DNA of 64,000 bases from Synechococcus sp. SynAce01 (lineage in GTDB: Bacteria > Cyanobacteriota > Cyanobacteriia > PCC-6307 > Cyanobiaceae). A program made the position numbers and the translations under genes. The notes under the pieces are model-generated. The model was not told where the DNA came from, ran no database searches, and saw only the letters and a program-made list of their open reading frames with translations. Below are positions 8,344 to 15,686 of the stretch, piece by piece. The stretch lies in assembly GCF_001885215.1 (NCBI RefSeq), contig NZ_CP018091.1, forward strand, positions 186,001-250,000, written 5' to 3'. Positions within the stretch are counted from its first letter, which is position 1; every line of letters begins with the position of its first letter.

Positions 8344-9507
8344 TCAAGGCAGTTGTGGTCGAGGCTGTGGGGATGAAGCGTCGGCGAAGTTGAGGGGGTA
8401 GCCATTGGCCTGCCAAGCACGCAGACCGCCGCGAAGGTTGGCCACCTGGGGACGTCCTGCCTTGAGCAGGAGCTGGGTCCCCAGAGCCGAGCGACTGCCG
8501 GAGTGGCAGAGCACCACGACGGGTTGATCCTTTGGGATCTCAGCGGTCCGTGCCTCCAGTTCGGGCAAGGGGATCAGCAGGCTGCCGGCGATGCGACCAT
8601 CGGGACCATCGAATTCCTCGGCCGAGCGCACATCCACCACCACCGCCTCGCCCCGATGGCTGGCGAGCCAGGCCGGCGGCAGCTCGGGCAGGCCGGCATA
8701 ACTGCGCTGGACCTGCGCCCAGGAGGCACCTCCGGCCGTTGAATCCTCGCGGGGTTTGCCGGAACGCAGATTGCCGGGCAGGGCGATGGCGATGCGGTGG
8801 GGGTGGGGCAATTTCATCGTCTCCATGTAGACGACGAAATCGCGTTCGTTGGCCTCGCCACCGAGGCGGGCGTTGAAGGCCTTCTCCTCAGCCACCGAGG
8901 TGACGCCTCGGCCGGTGTAGTCGTGGCCTGGATAAAGCAGGCAGGACTCCGGCAACGAGAGGAGTTGCTCGGTGATCGAGCGGTAGAGGGTATGGGCGTC
9001 GCCCTGCTGGAAGTCGCAGCGGCCGCAGCCCCGCACCAGCAGGGCGTCGCCACAGAAGGCCAGGCTGTGGTCGTCGAGTACAAAGCTGAGACAGCCATTG
9101 GTGTGCCCCGGTGTGGCGCGCACCTCCAGGGCCCGCTCTCCGAAGGCCACCCGATCACCGTGCTGCAGGGGCAGGCTCACGTGTTCCGCCCCGACGCTGG
9201 CGGCCAAACCGATGGCGCTGCCGGTGGCGGCGTGCATCAGCCAGCTGCCCGTCACGTGGTCGGCGTGGGCATGGGTGTCGAGGCAGGCCAGCAGCTCGAT
9301 GCCCAGTTCGCGGATCAAGGAGAGATCGCGGTCGTGCTGCTCGAAAACCGAATCGATCAGCAGGCCCTGGCGGCTGCTGACATCGGCGAGTAGGTAGGTG
9401 AAGGTGCCGGTGCCGGCGTCAAAGAGCTGGCGGAAGAGCAGGGGCTGACCACCGGCTGCAGCGGCCAGGGACAGGGCGGCAGACGCTGGAGCGCGAGCAA
9501 CGGCCAT
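8344..9507 (-). CDS. persulfide dioxygenase-rhodanese fusion
   Basis: 387 residues from the ATG at 9507. The N-terminal ~240 residues are an ETHE1-like metallo-beta-lactamase domain with the metal motif THAHADH, a downstream TPGHTNGC and the ETHE1-type FCGDALLVRGCGRCDFQQG. The C-terminal ~110 residues are a rhodanese domain with active-site loop VVLCHSGSRSALG. ETHE1 enzymes oxidise glutathione persulfide to sulfite with O2 and iron; rhodanese fusions also move sulfane sulfur to or from thiosulfate. It is the first gene of the leftward operon and is divergent from the ArsR regulator. Confidence 0.88.
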   Translation of the reverse strand: MAVARAPASAALSLAAAAGGQPLLFRQLFDAGTGTFTYLLADVSSRQGLLIDSVFEQHDRDLSLIRELGIELLACLDTHAHADHVTGSWLMHAATGSAIGLAASVGAEHVSLPLQHGDRVAFGERALEVRATPGHTNGCLSFVLDDHSLAFCGDALLVRGCGRCDFQQGDAHTLYRSITEQLLSLPESCLLYPGHDYTGRGVTSVAEEKAFNARLGGEANERDFVVYMETMKLPHPHRIAIALPGNLRSGKPREDSTAGGASWAQVQRSYAGLPELPPAWLASHRGEAVVVDVRSAEEFDGPDGRIAGSLLIPLPELEARTAEIPKDQPVVVLCHSGSRSALGTQLLLKAGRPQVANLRGGLRAWQANGYPLNFADASSPQPRPQLP

Positions 9508-9642
9508 GGGAGAGCAACGGCAACTGCTATGAGCATAACCGCATAAAGAGCTTAGAAGCGTTTTTTTTATGAGCGCAGTGGAGTTAGGCGCCAGGGTTGA
9601 CATGTTTTTGGCATAATGCTTTGAGCGTCATAAAGACCATTC
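9508..9642. promoter_or_regulatory. divergent control region of sulfide operon and arsR gene
   Basis: The 135-bp gap between the dioxygenase gene and the ArsR gene is AT-rich against its surroundings. CATAAAGA occurs twice (9542-9549 and 9629-9636), each preceded by GCATAA a few to about fifteen bases upstream. TATG and CATA also flank the first copy as a short inverted repeat. These are candidate operator elements for the ArsR protein. A TTGACA-like hexamer is at 9597-9602, but no well-spaced -10 follows it. Inference from position and repetition. Confidence 0.45.
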
Positions 9643-9984
9643 ATGGCCGCCGCCGATTCCATGCCCAGCCCCGAGCTCCTCGAAGAACTCAGCGGTTTCT
9701 TTCGGCTCCTGAGTGAACCGGCACGCCTGCAGTTGCTCTGCCAGCTCAAGCACGGCAAGGCCAGGGATGTGACCTCCCTGATCGAAGCCACGGGCTTCAG
9801 CCAGTCGCACATCAGCCGTCAGCTCGGCCAACTACAGCGTGCCGGCCTGATCCGTTGCGAACGTGATGGCACGCGCCTGATTTACACGGTGGCCGACCCG
9901 TTGGTGGAGGAACTCTGCAACCTGGTTCAGGGCCGCCTGAGGCAGCGCTTGGAGAAGCAACTTCGGCAGCTGCAGGCGGTCTGA
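9643..9984 (+). CDS. ArsR-family repressor, likely sulfide/persulfide responsive
   Basis: 113 residues with a winged helix-turn-helix of the ArsR type (recognition region SQSHISRQLGQLQRAGLI, wing CERDGTRLIYTV). Cysteines occur at 33 (LLCQLKHG, early helix), 72 (IRCERDG) and 92 (EELCNL, last helix). Persulfide sensors SqrR/BigR of this family use one cysteine in an early helix and one in the last helix. The positions here are similar but not proven equivalent. The gene is divergent from the persulfide dioxygenase operon and convergent with sqr, which fits a sulfide regulator. Confidence 0.8.
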   Translation: MAAADSMPSPELLEELSGFFRLLSEPARLQLLCQLKHGKARDVTSLIEATGFSQSHISRQLGQLQRAGLIRCERDGTRLIYTVADPLVEELCNLVQGRLRQRLEKQLRQLQAV

Positions 9985-9998
9985 TCACTCCGGCTTGA

Positions 9999-11291
9999 TC
10001 ACGGCTGCTGATGCGCCAGCCCCAGCCAGCGCACCAGCGGAGCCAACGGCTTGATGAAACGACTTTCGAGCAAGCGACCCTTCAGTACCCGATTCCAGTA
10101 CACCCAAGGGAACACCCGTGTTTCCACCAGCCACATGCTCCAGCGCTCCTTGGTTGGATCCACGAGGAAGGAGCTGACCGGCTGGAGCTGGTAGTCAAAT
10201 TCCGCCATCACCACGCGGCCAAAACCGGTGATCAACGGGCAGGCCGTATAGCCGTCGTACTGGGCCGGTAGGGGAGCAGCATCGAGCTGGGCCAGCAGGT
10301 TGGCCACCAACACCGGCGCCTGGCCACGGATGGCGGCCAGGCTCTTGGAGGTGGGCAGAGAGCTCACATCACCGAGGGCGAACACATCGGCAAAGCGCTT
10401 GTGCTGGCAAGTGAGCCTGTTCACGTCCACCCAGCCACCCGGTCCTTTGATGGCCAGGGGACTGGCGGCCATCACATCAGGGGCCGACATCGGCGGCACC
10501 ACATGCAAGAGGTCGAAGTGGATCGCCTCTTGCTGGGGCGGCTTACCTTCTGAGCTGACCTCGAAGATCGCCAGCTGTTCCTCGGCGCGCACCTCGATCA
10601 AGTTGTGGAGCAGACGGGTCTCGATCCCCCGGCGCGCCACGACGCGCTCAACCGTGGCGTTGTAGGCCTTCACCGGATAGAGATGGGCCAGGGCCGTGCA
10701 GAAGATCACCCGGGCGTTCACGCCCACACCGCTGGTGGCCTGGAAGATGTCATCGGCCAGATACATCACCTTCTGGGGAGCACCGCCGCATTTGATCGGG
10801 GTGGCAGGGTGGCTGAAAACAGCCGTACCACCCTTGAAGCTGCGGATCGCCTCCCAGGTGGTCGCGATGTGGGCGCGTGAGTAGTTGCTGATGATGCCGT
10901 AGCTGCCGAGTGCCTCCGGCAGCCCTTTGATCTGACTCCAATTGAGCTGGAGACCCATGGCCACCACCAGCACGTCGTAGCTGAGGGCTTCGCCGGCGGC
11001 CGTGATCACCCGGCGGGCCTGGGGTTCAAAACTTGCGGCGCTGCCCTGAATCCAGACAGCCCCAGCCGGGATCACGCTGGCCTCGGAACGGTGGGTCTGC
11101 TCGAGCGCCAACAGACCAGCTCCAGCCGGGATCCAGCCGGACTGGTACTCGTGGACGGCTGCGGGCTCCAGGATGGCCAGATCCAGGCCGGGCCGAGCCC
11201 GCAGCAACTGGGCCGCGACGATGAGCCCGCCGGAGCCGCCACCGACAATCAAAACCTGGAAGTGCCTTGCGCTGGAAGCAGATTCAGCCAT
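9999..11291 (-). CDS. sqr: sulfide:quinone oxidoreductase, type II
   Basis: 430 residues. An N-terminal FAD site (VLIVGGGSGGLIVAAQLL) is followed by the type II SQR hallmark HPATPIKCGGAPQKVMYLAD with its catalytic cysteine, and a C-terminal FAD-contact segment LGDVSSLPTSKS. The C-terminus has aromatic and basic residues for membrane docking. The enzyme oxidises sulfide to sulfane sulfur and reduces quinone. In human SQOR the second redox cysteine lies directly after GD; here that residue is valine, but a cysteine lies slightly upstream (LTCQHKRF). It is transcribed leftward towards the convergent ArsR gene. Confidence 0.87.
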   Translation of the reverse strand: MAESASSARHFQVLIVGGGSGGLIVAAQLLRARPGLDLAILEPAAVHEYQSGWIPAGAGLLALEQTHRSEASVIPAGAVWIQGSAASFEPQARRVITAAGEALSYDVLVVAMGLQLNWSQIKGLPEALGSYGIISNYSRAHIATTWEAIRSFKGGTAVFSHPATPIKCGGAPQKVMYLADDIFQATSGVGVNARVIFCTALAHLYPVKAYNATVERVVARRGIETRLLHNLIEVRAEEQLAIFEVSSEGKPPQQEAIHFDLLHVVPPMSAPDVMAASPLAIKGPGGWVDVNRLTCQHKRFADVFALGDVSSLPTSKSLAAIRGQAPVLVANLLAQLDAAPLPAQYDGYTACPLITGFGRVVMAEFDYQLQPVSSFLVDPTKERWSMWLVETRVFPWVYWNRVLKGRLLESRFIKPLAPLVRWLGLAHQQP

Positions 11292-11508
11292 CTCTCCATC
11301 CCGAGCTCGCCTTTAGCTCTAACCCGGCCTGGCGCGCCGTGCCGCCATTGGCACATCTGTTGATGCGTTTGTAGCCATAAGCGGGTAAGAGCCAGCCTGG
11401 CGCAGCACGGCGAAGACCAACAGCCCAGTCCCGATGCTTGCACTAGAATTGCTAGGCCTTTATGCGTTTAGAGCCATGAATTGCCTTGACCGGGGTGAGC
11501 TTCGTCCG

Positions 11509-11982
11509 ATGCAATGGTTGCTGGGCGTCCTGCCGCTGCTGATGGCGTTGTTGCTGGGAACGTCGCCAGCCCTTGCGGCGGATACCTGGTCGCTCAGCGA
11601 TCAGGCGGGCCATCGCCTCAGCGCCCAGGTCTTTGAGCAGCCTTTCCCGGAGTACCCCTCTGGCCTGCGCATCCGCTTCAACGCCCTGGATGCCAAAACA
11701 ACCCTGGATCACGGGACCGATCTGGTCTTGAGCGATTCGCTGGGTCAGGAGTGGAACCTGCCCAATCGCAGCGAAGAAATCGTGCCCAGCGATGGCTCAG
11801 TGGTTCCCGCCGGATCGGCCCAGTTCGATCTCGATGCCTTGATGCCACGGCCCAGTGAAGCCCTGCCCCTCCACGTCGCCGTTCCCAGCGGCCAAGGTGT
11901 TCTTGACTTCAACCTCAGCCCCGAGCAGGTGCTGGAACTCCACGCGATGGGATCGGTTCAGCGGCGCAGCGACCTGACCTGA
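11509..11982 (+). CDS. secreted DUF3122 protein (copy 1)
   Basis: 157 residues from the ATG at 11509, which has a purine-rich GGGGTGAG about nine bases upstream. ATGs at 11476 and 11434 are alternatives. The signal peptide (QWLLGVLPLLMALLLGTSPA) ends near ALA-AD. The mature domain matches the cyanobacterial DUF3122 family: WSLSDQAGHRLSAQVFEQPF, a central EEIVPSDGSVVPAGSAQFD and a C-terminal LSPEQVLELHAMG. A second copy lies at 51660-52208. It is divergent from sqr. Function is unknown; probably lumenal or periplasmic. Confidence 0.72.
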   Translation: MQWLLGVLPLLMALLLGTSPALAADTWSLSDQAGHRLSAQVFEQPFPEYPSGLRIRFNALDAKTTLDHGTDLVLSDSLGQEWNLPNRSEEIVPSDGSVVPAGSAQFDLDALMPRPSEALPLHVAVPSGQGVLDFNLSPEQVLELHAMGSVQRRSDLT

Positions 11983-11993
11983 GCACACCGGCA

Positions 11994-12021
11994 TGGAAGG
12001 CCCCAGCTCAGGAGCCTTCCA
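11994..12021 (+). terminator. possible hairpin between convergent genes
   Basis: TGGAAGGC at 11994-12001 and GCCTTCCA at 12014-12021 can pair as an 8-bp stem with a 12-base loop, just after the DUF3122 stop and before the convergent rhodanese gene. There is no U-tract, so it is only a weak terminator candidate. Confidence 0.3.
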
Positions 12022-12058
12022 GCCAACTGGGCTGATCAAACTCGATGGACTGATCCGC

Positions 12059-12601
12059 TCATGGCCAATTGTTCGCTGATGGGATCACAGCTTGTTCTGC
12101 GGCTTCCCAGCCAACGAAACCAGGCGGGAAACCCTTGACACGATCAAAGCCCTGCAGCTGAAGGGCCATCACGGCCATGGCCGCTCGATACCCGGTTGAG
12201 CAATACACAACGACGTCTTGATCGTGCGGAACGGCATCAAGATGCCGTTCCAAGTCGCTGAGCGGAAGATTGATCGCTCCAGGGATGTGACCAACCTCAT
12301 ACTCCGCTGGATTACGAACATCGATAAGCATAGAATTGCCAGCTTCGATCAGGCTCTTCATGGCTGGAACCGAGCCGATCGCATGAAAATTTGCGGGCAG
12401 GAGATCAAGGTAGTGACCAACAGCTGTTTCTATTGGGGTTGGATTCACTGAAGTTGTTGGCACTGTGGTTGCAGCCGCCGTGTTAGCAGCCATGGCGATT
12501 GGATGGCTACCAATGCCAAGCAGAATAAAAGCCATCAAGGCAACGCCAAAAAGCGCTGAGGTGATCGAAGCCCAGATTTTCTGGTGGGGAACAGTGTTCA
12601 T
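12059..12601 (-). CDS. secreted or membrane-anchored rhodanese
   Basis: 180 residues from the ATG at 12601. A hydrophobic N-terminal segment (ALFGVALMAFILLGIGSHPIA) acts as signal peptide or anchor. The rhodanese domain follows, with SMLIDVRNPAEYEVGHIPGA and active-site loop VVYCSTGYRAAMAV. It would give a sulfurtransferase outside the cytoplasm, complementing the cytoplasmic rhodanese domains at 7823-9507. It lies at the edge of the sulfide locus but is separated from it by convergent genes. Confidence 0.78.
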   Translation of the reverse strand: MNTVPHQKIWASITSALFGVALMAFILLGIGSHPIAMAANTAAATTVPTTSVNPTPIETAVGHYLDLLPANFHAIGSVPAMKSLIEAGNSMLIDVRNPAEYEVGHIPGAINLPLSDLERHLDAVPHDQDVVVYCSTGYRAAMAVMALQLQGFDRVKGFPPGFVGWEAAEQAVIPSANNWP

Positions 12602-12715
12602 GCGCTCAGCAACTTTTGAACATTGGCGAAGCCAGTAAAAGCCTGCCAGCGATTCCAGCAGCACCGCCCCACCCCCGTCAGCACGGGGTAGACAACGTTA
12701 AGGGCGAAAGGCATC
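12598..12715 (-). pseudogene. decayed 3' part of a DUF4079 gene
   Basis: Translating the minus strand gives a C-terminus (WQAFTGFANVQKLLSA) nearly identical to that of the intact DUF4079 gene at 30830-31234 (WQAFTAIAIVQKLLSA), and the DNA is similar over the last ~65 bp. The preceding hydrophobic core is missing. A 25-bp segment at 12795-12819 is also identical to one just upstream of the intact gene, suggesting that both ends of a duplicated gene survive around a deletion. Confidence 0.6.
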
Positions 12716-12794
12716 GGACTTGAGCGGAGGTCGTGGACCCGCAAAAGCGGCCTCCACCCGATTCTGGCTGGTAGATCCATCAAAATCCATCGCT

Positions 12795-12819
12795 GAATCG
12801 GCAGCGATCCTGGAGATCC
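12795..12819 (-). repeat. 25-bp perfect repeat shared with 31266-31290
   Basis: The segment gaatcggcag...gagatcc is identical at both places, and flanking bases also agree in part. At 31266-31290 it lies just 5' of the DUF4079 coding region; here it lies between DUF4079 and Rieske relics. This is best read as a leftover of a duplicated DUF4079 upstream region. Confidence 0.75.
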
Positions 12820-13124
12820 CCTCCTGCCAGGCCGGCATCGTCGTACTGGCTGCCGTGGCAAAGGCAGATGAACTTCCCTGGCGCCGAATCCCAAGGCACG
12901 ACGCAGCCCAGGTGGGTGCGGATGGCGTTGATGCCGTAGCCGTTGATGGCATCGCCGCCCTGATGGCTGTTGAGCCAGCCAGCGGCCGTGATTGGGCTAC
13001 CCAGCTCGTCGCGGACCATCACTCCCCCGCCGCCGGCCGCCGAACGGGGCGGAATGAAGAACCGGCCCGTGAGTTCAAAATCAGGTGGTGGTGGCGACCA
13101 CCGAAATCCAGCCACAGTGTCCAA
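12820..13124 (-). pseudogene. Rieske iron-sulfur protein (petC-like) relic
   Basis: The minus strand encodes a shortened Rieske domain: a hinge-like [14 protein letters not shown], then [14 protein letters not shown], then [16 protein letters not shown] and [14 protein letters not shown]. Compared with cyanobacterial PetC, the transmembrane N-terminus, about 15-20 residues before YGINA and the whole C-terminal part are missing. The first cluster cysteine (normally CTHLGC) is arginine, so no [2Fe-2S] cluster could form. The frame then runs into unrelated sequence containing the 25-bp repeat. Clear non-functional relic. Confidence 0.75.
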
Positions 13125-13143
13125 ACCTGACCAAATTGAACTG

Positions 13144-13818
13144 ATGAGCAGACCCCTGCCTACCTCACAGAACGTCCCGGGCCGTGCTTCCGCTCTGAGC
13201 TGCGATCCAGGGCGCTGGAACCAGCGCTACAGAGAAGGGGGTGATGGCTGGGAACTGGGCCAGCCAGCTCCGCCGTTGGAGAAATTTCTGCGTTGCCATC
13301 CCGAGTCACCTGCGCACAAAGGGAAAGTGCTGGTCCCTGGCTGCGGACGCGGGCATGAGGCAGCCCTGCTGGCTGAACTCGGGTTTTCGGCGGTGGCGCT
13401 GGACTTCAGCAGTGTGGCCATTCAGGAGGCGCGCCGGATTCATGGCCCCGATCGCTCCGAGTTGCGTTGGCTCCAGGCCGATCTGTTTGATGCGTCTGCG
13501 CTCAGCGCTGCCGGTCTGACCAAGGGAAGCTTGGATGGCGTGGTCGAGCACACCTGTTTCTGTGCCATCGATCCAGGTCTGCGCAAGGCCTACCTAGGCA
13601 CGATCCAAAGACTGCTCAAGCCAGGCGGCTGGCTGCTCGGCTTGCTGTTCTGCCAGAGCCGCGAAGGCGGCCCGCCCTTTGGCAGTGACCCGCAGGAGCT
13701 GGCCTGCCAATGGCGCCAGGCTGGTTTCGTCTCAGACATCTGGGAGCCGGCCCAGGGATCCGTGGCCCAGCGCCGTGAGGAGTGGCTGGGTCTTTGGCGA
13801 AAACCGAGTGGGTGCTGA
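13144..13818 (+). CDS. thiopurine S-methyltransferase (TPMT) family methyltransferase
   Basis: 224 residues from the ATG at 13144. SAM-binding class I fold: [15 protein letters not shown] near the N-terminus (TPMT hallmark), motif [20 protein letters not shown], acidic strand end AVALDFS, and [13 protein letters not shown] as the typical TPMT/halide-thiol methyltransferase segment. Relatives methylate thiols, sulfide, halides, tellurite or selenite. Close to the sulfide locus, thiol or sulfide methylation is a reasonable but unproven guess. The frame is open further upstream, but that part is antisense to the Rieske relic. Confidence 0.82.
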   Translation: MSRPLPTSQNVPGRASALSCDPGRWNQRYREGGDGWELGQPAPPLEKFLRCHPESPAHKGKVLVPGCGRGHEAALLAELGFSAVALDFSSVAIQEARRIHGPDRSELRWLQADLFDASALSAAGLTKGSLDGVVEHTCFCAIDPGLRKAYLGTIQRLLKPGGWLLGLLFCQSREGGPPFGSDPQELACQWRQAGFVSDIWEPAQGSVAQRREEWLGLWRKPSGC

Positions 13819-13947
13819 CCCTGATTGACGCAGGCGGCTTGTCCCGGGACCATCCCGCAGCCGTTGCCCCGTAACAGGCCCAGCGAATAAGGCATCCGAC
13901 TTCAGATTAATACAACGATATCAGGATAAAGACATTAGAATGACTCC

Positions 13948-14547
13948 ATGGTGAAGCCATCACCGGCAGCACCCGCTCTCTTGCCCGGCCGTTCTGCGGC
14001 CCGTGTGATGACTTCACTGACTGACGCCGAAATCCAGGCACTGCACGATGCTCTGAACGACGAGTATCACGCCTGGGCCACCTATACCCAGGTACTGGAG
14101 GACTTTGGGCCGGTACGCCCTTTTCAGCACATCCGCGATTCGGAGCAGCGCCATATTCAGGCCTTGCAGCATCTTTTTCACCGCTACAACCTCACCGTTC
14201 CTACCAATCCCTGGAGTGCGGTAAACCTGAGCCATTACGCCAGCGCGCAGGAGGCCTGTGAAGCCGGTGTGCAGGCAGAGATCGACAACGTTGATCTCTA
14301 CCAACGGATCCTGAGGGCTACCCAACGGCCAGAAATGCTACGGGTGTTTGAACGCCTGCGGTCGGCCTCCCAGAACCGCCACCTGGCTGCCTTTCAGCGT
14401 GCTGCAGCCCGGTTCAACTTCAACACAAATCCTGTGGCTGCCCAAGTGAACAATGCATGCCCAGGCGGTGGAGGCGGCGGTCGTCGAGGGCGAGGCCACT
14501 GCGGAAGGCAGCGGCATGGTCGAATGCCGCTGATACCTGAGCAATAA
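13948..14547 (+). CDS. DUF2202 ferritin-like protein
   Basis: 199 residues; an internal ATG at 14008 (MTSLTDAEIQAL) is a possible true start. The core is a four-helix ferritin-like domain with DEYHAWATYTQVLEDFG, then an EQRHIQALQHLFHRY helix carrying glutamate and histidine ligands, as in DUF2202. The tail is glycine, arginine and histidine rich with cysteines (CPGGGGGGRRGRGHCG), suggesting metal binding. A diiron oxidase or iron-storage role is inferred. An AT-rich upstream region (13890-13946) could contain the promoter. Confidence 0.72.
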   Translation: MVKPSPAAPALLPGRSAARVMTSLTDAEIQALHDALNDEYHAWATYTQVLEDFGPVRPFQHIRDSEQRHIQALQHLFHRYNLTVPTNPWSAVNLSHYASAQEACEAGVQAEIDNVDLYQRILRATQRPEMLRVFERLRSASQNRHLAAFQRAAARFNFNTNPVAAQVNNACPGGGGGGRRGRGHCGRQRHGRMPLIPEQ

Positions 14548-14686
14548 AGGCGGAAACCATCACGCACAGTTCTCTGTGCTTCAAGCCGACTATGCAATTG
14601 GGGTCAAGAGGTTGAGCTGCTGGCATGATTCGTAAAGTTATCAGGTCATAGCTATATATTCATCGATCATTCGAGGTCGCAATAGG

Positions 14687-15667
14687 CTAAAGCTCGGACT
14701 CGCTGAGAGTTTCAGGTAATGGCCCTGTGGGTTTGGCTGAATTCCACATGCGCGTGCTGAGATAACGCTCCCCACCACTCGGTTGGATGACAACAATACG
14801 TTGACCTTGAAACTCAGGTCTCCGTCCGATCTGCACCGCGGCATACACTGCCGCGCCTGTTGAAATACCACTCAAAATCCCTTCTTCCTGAGCTAGTTGC
14901 CGTCCAGTTTCATAGGCTTGAGCCTCGGTAACTGTAATGATCTCATCGATCAAATCAATTCTCAAGACATCAGGAATGAAGCCCGCCCCAAGGCCCTGAA
15001 GATCGTGTTGTCCTGCAGGTTGCCCACTTAGTATGGCGCTATGGGACGGTTCAACAGCAACAATCTTGAGAAGAGGGTTCTGCTGCTTGAGGTATTGTCC
15101 AGCTCCCGTGAGCGTACCGCCTGTTCCAACGCCAACGACGAAAACCCCAAAATCGCCATCGGTGTCTTCCCAGATTTCAGGACCGGTGGTTTCATAGTGA
15201 ATTTTAGGGTTGGCAGGATTGCTGAATTGATGCGGCGAAAAAGCATTCGTCAACGTTCCCAGCAGATAGTTGGCATGGGCAATCGCTCCAGGCATATCAG
15301 CTTGAGCAGCGGTCAAGATAACCTCAGCACCATAGGCACGTAAGATCTGTTGCCGCTCTCTGCTCATATGTTCAGGCATCGTCAGAATCAGCCGATAGCC
15401 CCTTGCCGCACAGACCATGGCAAGACCAATCCCGGTATTCCCAGAGGTTGCTTCAACAATGGTGGAGATCCCTGGTTGGATCAACCCAGCATTTTCCGCC
15501 TCCATAATCATGCTCGCCGCAATTCGATCTTTGACCGACTGGGCAGGATTGAGACCTTCAAGCTTTAAGACGATATCTGCGTCACAGCCCCACCTCCGCG
15601 GCAGCCGTTGAAGCTGCACCAGAGGCGTGCGTCCGATCACTTCAAGCACACTGGGATAGATCTTCAT
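14687..15667 (-). CDS. cysK: cysteine synthase (O-acetylserine sulfhydrylase)
   Basis: 326 residues from the ATG at 15667. PLP fold type II with the lysine in the context NPAQSVKDRIAASMI (the usual SSVKDR), substrate loop VEATSGNTGIGLA, PLP-phosphate loop VGTGGTLTGAG and a C-terminal GISTGAAVYAA. It makes cysteine from O-acetylserine and sulfide. It starts 19 bp after the stop of the large sensor-like gene at 15687 and is probably cotranscribed with it. Lower GC than nearby genes; together with the sensor gene it may have been acquired. Distinguishing it from CysM or cystathionine beta-synthase-like forms would need alignment. Confidence 0.88.
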   Translation of the reverse strand: MKIYPSVLEVIGRTPLVQLQRLPRRWGCDADIVLKLEGLNPAQSVKDRIAASMIMEAENAGLIQPGISTIVEATSGNTGIGLAMVCAARGYRLILTMPEHMSRERQQILRAYGAEVILTAAQADMPGAIAHANYLLGTLTNAFSPHQFSNPANPKIHYETTGPEIWEDTDGDFGVFVVGVGTGGTLTGAGQYLKQQNPLLKIVAVEPSHSAILSGQPAGQHDLQGLGAGFIPDVLRIDLIDEIITVTEAQAYETGRQLAQEEGILSGISTGAAVYAAVQIGRRPEFQGQRIVVIQPSGGERYLSTRMWNSAKPTGPLPETLSESEL

Positions 15668-15686
15668 GGTGTTTCTGATGGGTCGT

